Source: Marinobacter confluentis | GTDB taxonomy: Bacteria; Pseudomonadota; Gammaproteobacteria; Pseudomonadales; Oleiphilaceae | Direction of reading: 5' to 3' | DNA: 64,000 nt | Assembly (NCBI RefSeq): GCF_004785685.1 | Contig: NZ_SRPF01000001.1 | Span: 806,001-870,000 of the forward strand | Shown here: piece after piece, positions 17,531 to 25,952 of the stretch | How the letters are laid out: every line of letters starts with the position of its first letter | Position numbering within the stretch: position 1 is the stretch's first letter | Position numbers and translations under genes: made by a program | Notes under the pieces: generated by a model | What the model was told of the DNA's origin: nothing | The model's database searches: none | What the model saw: the letters and a program-made list of their open reading frames with translations, nothing else

Positions 17531-18067
17531 GGTTACCGCCTCGAACAGGCTTGCGTTGCGGGGGACGAAATGGTGCGTCTTCCAGTATTCTGCACCTTCG
17601 ATGCCACTGCGGAAGCACGCGAGAAACACCGGGTTGCGAGTCAAGGTCGAAATAACCGTCACTGCTTCCGATTGGCGGATACCCAGTTTGCGCCCTGCAA
17701 ACTGGCTCACAAGCCCTGCCAGTACATCTGAATTCCGCTGGCCGGGGTGACTCAGGGCACTGGCCGCGCCGTATAACCAGCATACCGCATATTCCCGGAC
17801 CGCCAGATGCGCGGAATCAACATCGAAACCCTGCTGTTTACAGTCCCTGGCCTGAAGGCTGGCCAGAATGTGCAGTTGGGAAATCAGTTCACACCTGCCA
17901 GCGCTGGCTTTTTCGCGGCTTATCGGCATTGCCGGCGAACTCGTGTACCCGGGCGATGCTGACGACATCAACGGTTCGCGGCGGTTCAGGCTGAGCATTC
18001 GAAAGGCCAACAGCAGTAGCAGCGAGAGCAGTCCCAGTTCCAGGACAAAGACCAGTCCAGTTATCAT
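17513..18067 (-). CDS. Hypothetical protein with N-terminal membrane anchor
   Basis: 184 aa from the ATG at 18067, with AGGA six bases upstream; an earlier in-frame start at 18136 is less likely. One hydrophobic segment (about residues 3-23, MITGLVFVLELGLLSLLLLLAF), then a soluble, mostly helical domain. Not recognised. Single-copy, between the ABC exporter and selenium loci. Confidence 0.65.
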   Translation of the reverse strand: MITGLVFVLELGLLSLLLLLAFRMLSLNRREPLMSSASPGYTSSPAMPISREKASAGRCELISQLHILASLQARDCKQQGFDVDSAHLAVREYAVCWLYGAASALSHPGQRNSDVLAGLVSQFAGRKLGIRQSEAVTVISTLTRNPVFLACFRSGIEGAEYWKTHHFVPRNASLFEAVTSNAFV

Positions 18068-18211
18068 CGGAAATCCTGATGTCTTCCTTGAGGCTATAAA
18101 GGCGTTGTGTAAGTGCCGGAAACTAATTGTAACCAAATGTTTCAGATCTTAAGAGCACTATTGACTGCAAGAACGCTTACAATCCGTGGAACTGTGATGG
18201 GGTAGTCAGGC

Positions 18212-19678
18212 TCAGCAGGTGGGCATGGTCTGAAGAGCGAGTTTTTTACGGATATACCGCCCCAGGATATCAACACCGATGTTCAGCAGCGCCGTTATGA
18301 CAATCAGAACCATTGCCCGGTCGAACTGGATATTCTGGATGGAGCTGTCAACGTAGAAGCCAAGGGTATAGATGCCCAGAATCCCCAGGATCGCGGTTTC
18401 CCGCATGATGATTTCCCAGCGATAGAACAGAAACGCCAGGAACGAGCGGTAAACCCGGGGTACCAGTTCGTAGGTATAGCGATTGAATCCGATCGGTGCA
18501 TCCGGTCGAAGCTGGATGCCGCTGGACTGCCTGCCAATCAGATGGCCGATAATACCGCCATTGTGCAGCGCCAGGGCCACGATTGCCGGCAACATCGACG
18601 GGCCCCAGAGCTGCAGCAGAATGTAGGCAAGAATGTATTCAGGCGTGGACCTGGTAATCACCAGAAAAACGTGCCCGCCGGTGCGCCTGACCGGCCCGCC
18701 GAAGTGATTCGAGATCAGCGGAAATGCCAACAGGGCAAGAATGCCGGTGGCCACCAGTGCGATCTGGGTCAGCAGCAGTGTGTTCCAGATTCCGGGCAGC
18801 GCTTCGGTGACCATCAGATCATTGAGCCAGGGCACCAGCCCCGCCAGACCCTCGCCGTTTTTAAGCGGTGAGGGAACAATGTCTTCGGTGAAAAACCGCT
18901 CTACATTGCCCCAGACGATGGGCAGCCCTTCGCCAAGGAAGAACGGCGCCCCCAGAATATAGACTGGCAGCAGTTTGGGTTTCACCCAGATAGGCATGGT
19001 GGCGATCAGCACGTAGAACAGAATCAGCATGGCGCCGGCTTCAGAATACAGCCCCTGGGAAAACGACGTCTCCAGAAAAAAGCCCAGAGTGGGCAGGCCG
19101 ACGAAGCCGAGGATGGCGCTGGACCGCAGGCCGCACTCCAGACGGTAGGCGGTATAGGTACGCAATTGCACCCAGCAAGCCGGAATTCTTGTGTACAGAA
19201 AGGTGGAAATAACTCCGGTGCCCGGCGGTAAAAGCCGCCCGGGCGTCGGGTCGGTTTCGTCCAGTATTTCGGAATAGACTTTTGCAAAGATGCCGGAATA
19301 GGGAATGGCAATGGCCAGCACACCGGTCAGCGGATGAAAACCAAAGAACTGGAGAAAGATCAGCGCCCAGAACAGCTCGTGAATAGCGCGGATAAAAGCG
19401 CAGAACACCCGCACCACCGGGTTGCGATAAACCAGCGCCAGGATAAACCCACAGAGACTGCCAAGGGCCACGCCCACAAAGGCAAAGGCGACGGTCCGGA
19501 GCAAGGCGACCGCGACCCCTTCAGAGCTGAAAAAGTCTGGTGTAACCACACCCAGGAAGAAGCGCCCGAGATCCTTCCAGGGATTTGCCGATGTAATGGC
19601 AATATCGGCGAAAGCGAGGCAGACCAGCGCTATGGCAAGGAAGATTAGGCTGGCTTTGACCGTGGGTGATGACAGCAT
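18212..19678 (-). CDS. PhnE-like double permease of putative selenate importer
   Basis: 488 aa from the ATG at 19678, 8 bp after the ATPase stop. It carries two ABC importer permease units in tandem: the first near residues 60-240, the second near 280-470, each with a LR-x-x-AILG-like coupling segment (CGLRSSAILGFVG and MRETAILGILG). PhnE is normally one unit of ~260 aa, so this is a fused double permease. With the PhnC- and PhnD-like genes it forms an oxyanion importer. The SelD and SenB neighbours point to a selenium oxyanion rather than phosphonate (inference). Confidence 0.87.
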   Translation of the reverse strand: MLSSPTVKASLIFLAIALVCLAFADIAITSANPWKDLGRFFLGVVTPDFFSSEGVAVALLRTVAFAFVGVALGSLCGFILALVYRNPVVRVFCAFIRAIHELFWALIFLQFFGFHPLTGVLAIAIPYSGIFAKVYSEILDETDPTPGRLLPPGTGVISTFLYTRIPACWVQLRTYTAYRLECGLRSSAILGFVGLPTLGFFLETSFSQGLYSEAGAMLILFYVLIATMPIWVKPKLLPVYILGAPFFLGEGLPIVWGNVERFFTEDIVPSPLKNGEGLAGLVPWLNDLMVTEALPGIWNTLLLTQIALVATGILALLAFPLISNHFGGPVRRTGGHVFLVITRSTPEYILAYILLQLWGPSMLPAIVALALHNGGIIGHLIGRQSSGIQLRPDAPIGFNRYTYELVPRVYRSFLAFLFYRWEIIMRETAILGILGIYTLGFYVDSSIQNIQFDRAMVLIVITALLNIGVDILGRYIRKKLALQTMPTC

Positions 19679-19686
19679 TTGGGAAA

Positions 19687-20337
19687 TCAGTAAAGGGGCG
19701 TGATGTCTGCAGGGTTCAGGCGGTCGCTGGCTTCGTCCAGCGCAATCTGACCGTCCTGAATGCCGACAATGCGGGTGCAATATTTGAGTGCCAGCTCCAC
19801 GTCGTGAAGGGCAATGACACCGGTGCTGAAGCGTTTTCTCAGCAAATCCATGACCAGATGGGCCATTGGACCGTCAAGCGCTGAAACCGGCTCGTCTGCC
19901 AGTAGCAGTGATGATTGTCGGAAAAGTGCGCGGGCAATCGCCACCCGTTGCCGCTGCCCGCCAGACAGGGAAGCCGTAGGCACCCAGATCTTTTCGCGCA
20001 TGGACAGTTCCTGCAGCAGGGTACGGACCTCTGTCCTGTCCCGGGAAAAAGGGCGAATCAGGGTCAGGGTGTTGTACCAGGTTGCGTGAGCATCCAGCTT
20101 GCCCATGAAAATATTATGAAAAACCGGAAGGGCATTCACCAGGCCCAGATCCTGTGGCACCAGCGAAGACTCGCGGCCAACCTGTTGATGGATCAAGCTG
20201 ATCAGAGTCGATTTGCCCGCGCCGCTTCGCCCGACAAGCGCCACCCGTTCGCCTTGTTTCACACTCAGGGAGAGCGGGCCTATGACCCGCTCCCCGGCGA
20301 ATGAAGCCGACAGGCCGGTTAAATCAAATCCCGACAT
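19687..20337 (-). CDS. PhnC-like ABC ATPase of putative selenate importer
   Basis: 216 aa, slightly shorter than typical PhnC. Walker A GRSGAGKST (36-44), Q-loop VPQDLGL (60-66), signature LSGGQRQR (124-131), Walker B LLLADEP (144-150) and switch histidine ALHDVE. It powers the permease. Its ATG at 20337 shares a base with the stop of the binding-protein gene, so translation is coupled. Confidence 0.9.
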   Translation of the reverse strand: MSGFDLTGLSASFAGERVIGPLSLSVKQGERVALVGRSGAGKSTLISLIHQQVGRESSLVPQDLGLVNALPVFHNIFMGKLDAHATWYNTLTLIRPFSRDRTEVRTLLQELSMREKIWVPTASLSGGQRQRVAIARALFRQSSLLLADEPVSALDGPMAHLVMDLLRKRFSTGVIALHDVELALKYCTRIVGIQDGQIALDEASDRLNPADITPLY

Positions 20338-21206
20338 TAATCGATGATTCCGATCTGTTTTCCGACCATTTCGATCGGCGTATAGGCGTCATTCGAGACA
20401 GGAATAAAACCGGACCGGGGGAAGCTTTCCAGAAGCTCTTTATCTTCCATGTCGAGCAATGCCTGTTTCACCCGATCCATGAAACCTTCGCCGAAACGCT
20501 CATTGACGTCTCCGCGGATACTCCATTGATAATTCGGATAGCTTGGCGTGGTGTAAATCACCTTGACCGCATCCGTATCAATGTTTCCGTCCTCGAGCTC
20601 CTTCGTCCATACCGAGTAGTTGATCGCTCCCAGCTCATAGGTACCGGCTTCAACCAGTCGCAGTGTGCGGGTGTGGTTGCCACTGAAACCAACTCGTGAG
20701 AAAACTTCTTCGGGTGCCTGGTTGAACGCTTCCCGAATATAATATTCGGGGATCAGGCGACCGGAGGTCGAACCCTTGGAGCCAAACGTGAAGGTTTTAC
20801 CGCGAACTGCTTCTGTCAGTTTTTCGTTCTCCTCCAGGCCAGTGCTCTTGTGGGCGATGATGTATGAATTGAAAGCCTGGTCCTCAACGCCCTGGGCGAT
20901 AGCCTGGGAGCCGGGTACCAGAGAGCGTGCCTGAACGCCGGACAGCCCACCGAACCAGGCGAGTTGGACCTGGTTGTTGCGGAAGGCGGATACCGCTGCA
21001 GCGTAGGATTTCACCGGAATGTAACGAACGTCTACCTCAAGCTTTTCCTCGAGATAGTCAGCGATACCCCGGAAGCGCTCAACCAGTTTGGTTTCGTCTT
21101 CGTCAGGTATGGCGGTGAATACAAGGGTCTGAGCTGAAACCGCCGCCGAACTGGCAAAGAATAGAATGCCTGCCGCGGCCAATTTCCGTATAAGGTTGAT
21201 AGCCAT
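20337..21206 (-). CDS. Putative selenate/phosphonate-type periplasmic binding protein (PhnD-like)
   Basis: 289 aa. Signal peptide residues 1-25 (ending AAVSAQ). PhnD-like body: LVFTAIPDEDETKLVERF, FGGLSGVQARSLVPGSQAIAQGVEDQAFNSYIIAH and FTFGSKGSTSGRLIPEYYI. Binding proteins of this shape next to selD are annotated as putative selenate binding proteins in established protein-family collections. It captures the oxyanion in the periplasm and delivers it to the double permease. It is the first gene of a three-gene operon, divergent from the SenB-like gene across 205 bp. Confidence 0.85.
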   Translation of the reverse strand: MAINLIRKLAAAGILFFASSAAVSAQTLVFTAIPDEDETKLVERFRGIADYLEEKLEVDVRYIPVKSYAAAVSAFRNNQVQLAWFGGLSGVQARSLVPGSQAIAQGVEDQAFNSYIIAHKSTGLEENEKLTEAVRGKTFTFGSKGSTSGRLIPEYYIREAFNQAPEEVFSRVGFSGNHTRTLRLVEAGTYELGAINYSVWTKELEDGNIDTDAVKVIYTTPSYPNYQWSIRGDVNERFGEGFMDRVKQALLDMEDKELLESFPRSGFIPVSNDAYTPIEMVGKQIGIID

Positions 21207-21411
21207 GTTGAATCCTTTGAGTCAGGGATGTGTTACTCGAGACTTGTCTGAAAAAAACCAATGAATGCCGCAAATTAAGGGCGCCAACAGCATACCGTGA
21301 TTTACGCATTCCCGGAACATCTATACGATCCTGATATCCAAACAGGTTGTTCATCTCGTGAAAAATCCAGTAAGTAAAATGCGGTAAAACGAGGGCAGGA
21401 GAAACAAGCCG

Positions 21412-22401
21412 ATGATGATTGTGATCATTACCCCGGCCCCAACCGGTTCAAAAGCGGGGAACCGGGCAACCGCTGAACGCTGGGCCGGACTGCTTGAGCA
21501 TGAGGGACATCAGGTTTCTGTTCAAACCGACTACATTGACACGCCCTGTGACCTGCTGATTGCCCTTCATGCCTGGCGCAGCCACTCCGCCGTAGCAAGG
21601 TTTCGTAAGGTTCAACCCCGGGCTCCACTGATCGTTGTGCTGACGGGCACCGACATCTATCACCACCAGCACAAGTTTCCTGAAGATACGCTTCGAACCA
21701 TGGAGCAGGCGGATTGCCTGGTCGGGCTGCACCGTCGTGTGGCCTTGGACATTCCGGAACGATTCGCTCCCAGGCTGATGACCGTTCTTCAGTCAGCGGA
21801 ACAGCTGGGTGCGTCGACAGGCGATACCGACAACTTTCAGCTTTGCGTGATCGGCCACTTGCGGGATGAGAAAGATGCCTTACGCGCGGCCCTTGCCGCC
21901 CGCTTACTTCCCGACGATTCCGCCATAAAGGTGATCAATGCCGGAAAGCCACACACGCCAGAGTGGGAGGCACAGGCTCGACAGGAGCAGGAAACCAATC
22001 CACGGTTCGAGTGGATTGGTGAAATTGACAAGCCGGCGATTCAGGCGTTGATGAGGCAATCAAAACTGATGGTGATCAGCTCGGTTATGGAGGGCGGCGC
22101 CAATGTGGTTTCCGAAGCCTGTCGTGCCGGATTACCGATTCTGGCGTCGGACATTTCCGGCAATATCGGTCTGCTGGGAGACGAATACCCGGGCTATTTC
22201 CGCACCGGCGACCACCAGGACCTGGCGCAGTTACTGACCCGGGCCGAAAACTCACCCAGCTTTCTTGCCGAACTCAAAAACAGGGTCAGCAGACGGGCAG
22301 CAGATTTCACACCGGAAGCGGAGCAGGCCTCATTGGCCGCAGCCATTGACCGGGCTGTGGCACAGCGAGCCGCGTTAAACCGGGCTAATCCGTCAGGGTA
22401 A
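21412..22401 (+). CDS. senB: Selenosugar synthase-like glycosyltransferase (SenB, TIGR04348 type)
   Basis: 329 aa. GT-B fold: an N-terminal half with IITPAPTGSKAGNRATAERWAGLL, then a C-terminal nucleotide-sugar domain with VISSVMEGGANVVSEACRAGLPILASDISGNIGLLG. This is the glycosyltransferase family found with SelD and shown in selenoneine biosynthesis (SenB) to attach selenophosphate-derived selenium to a UDP-sugar. The SelD-type neighbour and selenate-type importer agree. The ATG-ATG start at 21412 has CAGGAG upstream. The gene overlaps the convergent selD by 17 bp. No SenA/EgtB-like partner lies in the window. Confidence 0.82.
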   Translation: MMIVIITPAPTGSKAGNRATAERWAGLLEHEGHQVSVQTDYIDTPCDLLIALHAWRSHSAVARFRKVQPRAPLIVVLTGTDIYHHQHKFPEDTLRTMEQADCLVGLHRRVALDIPERFAPRLMTVLQSAEQLGASTGDTDNFQLCVIGHLRDEKDALRAALAARLLPDDSAIKVINAGKPHTPEWEAQARQEQETNPRFEWIGEIDKPAIQALMRQSKLMVISSVMEGGANVVSEACRAGLPILASDISGNIGLLGDEYPGYFRTGDHQDLAQLLTRAENSPSFLAELKNRVSRRAADFTPEAEQASLAAAIDRAVAQRAALNRANPSG

Positions 22402-24661
22402 TCGGCTCAATCGGGCCGGTTTCGTCCTGGGGCAGGATCCGCCCGATGATTGCAGTATGTGGATAGCCAAGGCTCTTGAGCTCTGCTACACAAGCCTCGG
22501 CCTGGTCCGCAGGCACACTGGCCAGCAGGCCACCGGCTGTCTGCGGGTCGAAAATGAGCGGATACCGCGGGTGTTTCACCCATTTTTCCTGATCCCGAAT
22601 GCCCCGACGAAGCCGGATGTTGGCCGGCTGAAGTGAGCTCAGAATACCGGCAGCGGCGGTTTCCTCAGCGCCTGGTAATATCGGAATATCGCCAAGACTG
22701 ACTTCGGCATCGACACCGGAGGGCCGGGTCATTTCAACCAGGTGGCCCAGCAGGCCGAAACCGGTAACGTCCGTGCAGGCTTTGGAACCATAGCGGTTCA
22801 GGCATTCAGCGCCGGCCTTGTTTGACTGGATCATCGATGCCAGAGCGCTGTCGATCCACCGGCCCCTGGCTTCCAGCTTGGCGTGCGCCGCAAACAGCGT
22901 CCCTGTGCCGATGGGCTTGGTCAGGATCAGGGCATCACCGGCCCTCAGGCCACCCTTGCTCATCACCTGATCCGGATCGATGAGCCCGTTTACCGCAAAA
23001 CCCAGGGCGAGCTCCTTGCCTTCACCAGTGTGGCCGCCAACCAGGGCACAGCCGGCCTCGTTCAGCACCTCCACGGCGCCGGACATCATCTGGAATACAA
23101 CGTCCTCAACCTTGGACTCAATACCGTAGGGCACGGTGGCAACCGCTGTTGCACTCTGGGCTTCAGCGCCCATGGCAAAAACGTCACCCAGGGCATGGTT
23201 TGCTGCCACTTTACCGAAAGTGTAGGGGTCATCAATAAAGGCACGGAAAAAGTCCACGGTGTGAACCACCGCTTTTCCCGGCGGTACCCTCAATACTGCC
23301 GCATCGTCTGGTGCGTGCAGGCCGATGATTATATCGTCCCGCTCAATTGGGCGAAGTTCACCCAGGGCCCGGGACAGCACCGTGCTACCGACTTTGGCGC
23401 CACAACCGCCACATCGCATGGCCACGGCGGAAATGGCCTGGGAGGCCTCTTCCGCATTCTGGGCGGCGCCGGTGTCAGGCAGGGCGGCGGATTCTTCCAT
23501 CGGCGGCAGGTCATTGAATTTCGCCATGAACCGGTGATCGATCCAGTTTTTCCACTGCCACACCCAGGCACCGGAGAAAGACCGGTCTCCGCGGGATGCG
23601 ATAGCGTATTTATCACCCGTGCTGATCAGCGCCAGCCATTTTTTCTGGGGCCTGAACGGCTTTACAGGCTTGCCCAGGGCAAGCTTTTTCAGGTTATCCG
23701 CGAGCGGGCGGCCCTGACGAACTGCAAAAACGCCCGCCTTCTCCCGGGGATGGTTGATCACATTCGCGATGTCACCCGCGGCGAAAATCGAATCGTCGGT
23801 TTCGGTCTGCAGGGTATCCCGCACCCGAATAAAACCACCCTCATCAAGGGCCAGGCCGGTATCCTTGAGCCAGGCCGGACCGCCGGCGCGGGTAACCCAG
23901 AGTACGTGGTCTGCCTGCACGGATTCCCCGCTCTCGGTTTTCAGGGTCTGGCTATCCACCTGGGAAACGGCAGAACCCAGGTGAACCTTGATGCCGCGCT
24001 GCTGGAGCGTCCGTTTGAAAATGTCGCGAACGTCGGCATTGTGGGTTGGCAGAATCTGGGGCGCAGCGTCGAACAGGTGGAACTGCAGCTGCTCCGTGTC
24101 ATGGCCCCGTTTCTTCATTTCGTTCCGCAGTCTGAACTGCATGGCAAGAGTCAACTCAACCCCGCCGGCGCCGGCGCCGACCACGGCAATACTCAGCGGG
24201 CCATCGTGGTTCTCAAGCTGTGACAACAGCGACAGCCAGCGCTGGTTAAAACCATTGATGGGTTTTACCGGAACGGCATGTTCACTGGCCCCGGCCACGT
24301 CGCCCACGCGGGGGGATGAACCGATATTCACCGAAAGCAGGTCGTAGGGCACATCCGGACGCGACCGGCAGATCACCTTTTTGGAGTGGCGGTCTATGCC
24401 AAGTGCTTCATCGCGATAGAATCGGGCACCGGCAAACTCAGCGAGACGACTGAGATCAATATGGACCTCGTCATAGCTGTAATGCCCGGCAACATAGCCC
24501 GGAAGCATCCCGGAGTAGGGCGTGTGGGTGTCTCGGCAGATAAGGGTAAGGCGGACACCGGGCACGGGGTTCATCGCAAAACGCTTCAGAACCCCTACAT
24601 GGCTGTGCCCACCGCCAATCAGGACAATGTCCCGTAATACAGGCTGGTCAGATTGTTGCAT
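22385..24661 (-). CDS. selD: Selenide, water dikinase fused to N-terminal FAD/NAD oxidoreductase
   Basis: 758 aa, about twice normal SelD. Residues 1-380 are a pyridine-nucleotide-disulfide-type flavoprotein: GGGHSHV (16-22), VGAGAGGVE (161-169) and AAGDIA (294-299). From about 410 comes SelD, with active-site region CGGCGAK (417-423; C420 aligns with the catalytic Cys), LHAPDDAAVL, HTVDFFRAFIDDPYTFG, VGGHTGEG and TDVTGFGLLGHL. SelD makes selenophosphate from selenide and ATP; the flavoprotein half may reduce or channel selenium (inference). It is coupled by TAATG to the upstream Lys-rich gene. Confidence 0.93.
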   Translation of the reverse strand: MQQSDQPVLRDIVLIGGGHSHVGVLKRFAMNPVPGVRLTLICRDTHTPYSGMLPGYVAGHYSYDEVHIDLSRLAEFAGARFYRDEALGIDRHSKKVICRSRPDVPYDLLSVNIGSSPRVGDVAGASEHAVPVKPINGFNQRWLSLLSQLENHDGPLSIAVVGAGAGGVELTLAMQFRLRNEMKKRGHDTEQLQFHLFDAAPQILPTHNADVRDIFKRTLQQRGIKVHLGSAVSQVDSQTLKTESGESVQADHVLWVTRAGGPAWLKDTGLALDEGGFIRVRDTLQTETDDSIFAAGDIANVINHPREKAGVFAVRQGRPLADNLKKLALGKPVKPFRPQKKWLALISTGDKYAIASRGDRSFSGAWVWQWKNWIDHRFMAKFNDLPPMEESAALPDTGAAQNAEEASQAISAVAMRCGGCGAKVGSTVLSRALGELRPIERDDIIIGLHAPDDAAVLRVPPGKAVVHTVDFFRAFIDDPYTFGKVAANHALGDVFAMGAEAQSATAVATVPYGIESKVEDVVFQMMSGAVEVLNEAGCALVGGHTGEGKELALGFAVNGLIDPDQVMSKGGLRAGDALILTKPIGTGTLFAAHAKLEARGRWIDSALASMIQSNKAGAECLNRYGSKACTDVTGFGLLGHLVEMTRPSGVDAEVSLGDIPILPGAEETAAAGILSSLQPANIRLRRGIRDQEKWVKHPRYPLIFDPQTAGGLLASVPADQAEACVAELKSLGYPHTAIIGRILPQDETGPIEPITLTD

Positions 24662-25374
24662 TAAAGAACTTTTTTCGCCTCTGCGCTGAAGGTGCTGAAA
24701 CCTTTAACCGTACTGAATGCAGCCAGCTTTTCCTTATCCGCATCGGAGGGGTTGGCGATCTGAGAAATATCGGTGATCCCGGCGTCTTTCATTTTTTTCG
24801 CGGTAGCAGGGCCGATGCCCTTGATCCGCGTGAGGTCTGTGCTGTCTGCCGCTTTCGCAGCTGCGGCAGGCTTGCGAGCTGCGGGCCTGGCTGAGGTCGG
24901 TTTCTTCGCGGCTGGCTTTGTTGCCGGTTTTTTGGCCGTTGTTTTCTTGGCCGATGGTGGCTTGGCAGCAGTGGACTTGGCCGTTGTTTTCTTGGCAGCC
25001 GTTTTTTTGGCGGCTGGCTTTTTGGCCGCCGGTTTCTTCGTAGCCTTGGCCGATTTTCCGGATGTCTTCTTTTCGTCACTGCCGGCCCTGCTGCCAGAGA
25101 TGCCCAGGCGTTCCATCACGCTGCTCTGGAGATCATGGAACTCGTCCATGCGACGATCAAATTCATCACTGAACCGCTTGATTTCACGGTTGCGGAGTTC
25201 ATCGAGTTCTTTCAGCAGCTTCCTTACCGGCTCCTGAATCTGGCTCTGAAACCCGTCAAGCTGTTTGAGCGAATCATTGATCAGTTTCTCAACCCGTTCT
25301 GACGTTTTTTCAAACTCTTTATTAACGCGATCAACAACTTTATCGACATTTGGCTTCTTGGCTTTCTTGCCCAT
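24661..25374 (-). CDS. Histone-H1-like protein with coiled coil and helix-hairpin-helix
   Basis: 237 aa in three parts. Residues 10-90 are a charged helical/coiled-coil region. Residues 102-175 are a Lys/Ala/Pro-rich repeat (KKPAAKKPAAKKTAAKKTT style), like histone H1 or the tail of PhaF-type phasins. Residues 180-208 are a helix-hairpin-helix (LTRIKGIGPATAKKMKDAGI). It probably binds DNA; a granule-associated or nucleoid role is possible. Its stop codon shares a base with the selD start, so the two are translated together, which is unusual for a nucleoid-type protein. Confidence 0.82.
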   Translation of the reverse strand: MGKKAKKPNVDKVVDRVNKEFEKTSERVEKLINDSLKQLDGFQSQIQEPVRKLLKELDELRNREIKRFSDEFDRRMDEFHDLQSSVMERLGISGSRAGSDEKKTSGKSAKATKKPAAKKPAAKKTAAKKTTAKSTAAKPPSAKKTTAKKPATKPAAKKPTSARPAARKPAAAAKAADSTDLTRIKGIGPATAKKMKDAGITDISQIANPSDADKEKLAAFSTVKGFSTFSAEAKKVL

Positions 25375-25420
25375 ACGAGATTTCTCCTGGCGGTTCAGTC
25401 TTGCAATGTATAACGCGGCT

Positions 25421-25831
25421 TCAGGCCGTCTGACGGTCCCGGGATGATGATGGCCCGGCTGACCGCCGGGACTTCAGGGACTGCTTCTTGCCCAATACAT
25501 CCCGGATACGGCGAAGTTTCCCTGAAAACTCAGTATCGTTTCCTGTGCTAAGTTCTGAAAAATCAATTGAATAGAAGAAATTGCTACAGTGTTTTCTGCG
25601 TTCGGTAATCAGACCATTGATGCCGTCCGCACGGATGTCATCAAAGGGCATTTCCATAACCAGATTCATCACCAGAGTATCCCCGGGCTCGAACACCTTG
25701 TCGGTTTTCATGACACAGCCGTAGTCGTCCAGCTCAAACAGCGCTGCCCGCACTTGTTCACGGCGGAACAGGCCCTTTTTAACGTTAAAATGGGCGAACA
25801 GATCGGGCAGGGCTTCCTTCATCGTGAACAT
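25421..25831 (-). CDS. PilZ-like domain protein
   Basis: 136 aa. RREQVRAALFELDDYGCVMKTDKVFEPGDTLVMNLVMEMPFDD resembles a PilZ domain, the c-di-GMP receptor fold, with the first motif shifted to RREQVR and the second reading DDYGCVMKT. It may be a degenerate receptor. The N-terminus starts MFTMKEAL (or at the second Met), and the C-terminal tail is basic. It is 46 bp upstream of the Lys-rich gene and may be part of that operon. Confidence 0.6.
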   Translation of the reverse strand: MFTMKEALPDLFAHFNVKKGLFRREQVRAALFELDDYGCVMKTDKVFEPGDTLVMNLVMEMPFDDIRADGINGLITERRKHCSNFFYSIDFSELSTGNDTEFSGKLRRIRDVLGKKQSLKSRRSAGPSSSRDRQTA

Positions 25832-25952
25832 AGTTTGGATCTACAGACGTCCCTAATCGGTTATTGATTAAACAATAGCCACAGTACTGAGGTTTGGCAA
25901 TTTATTCAGCACTATACGACCAGTGTTTCAACTGGTTCTCAGGTCATCGGTT

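Noticed and set aside
22883..24223. Long plus-strand open frame (446 codons) opposite selD
   Set aside because: It is antisense to a clear SelD fusion, has no ribosome site or family motif, and reflects high G+C codon bias.
22385..24661. SelD as a selenoprotein with an in-frame UGA
   Set aside because: The active-site position is encoded by a cysteine codon within an unbroken frame.
24789..25079. Arg/Pro-rich frame inside the histone-like gene
   Set aside because: It is another frame of the Lys/Ala/Pro repeat; the helix-hairpin-helix frame is the real one.
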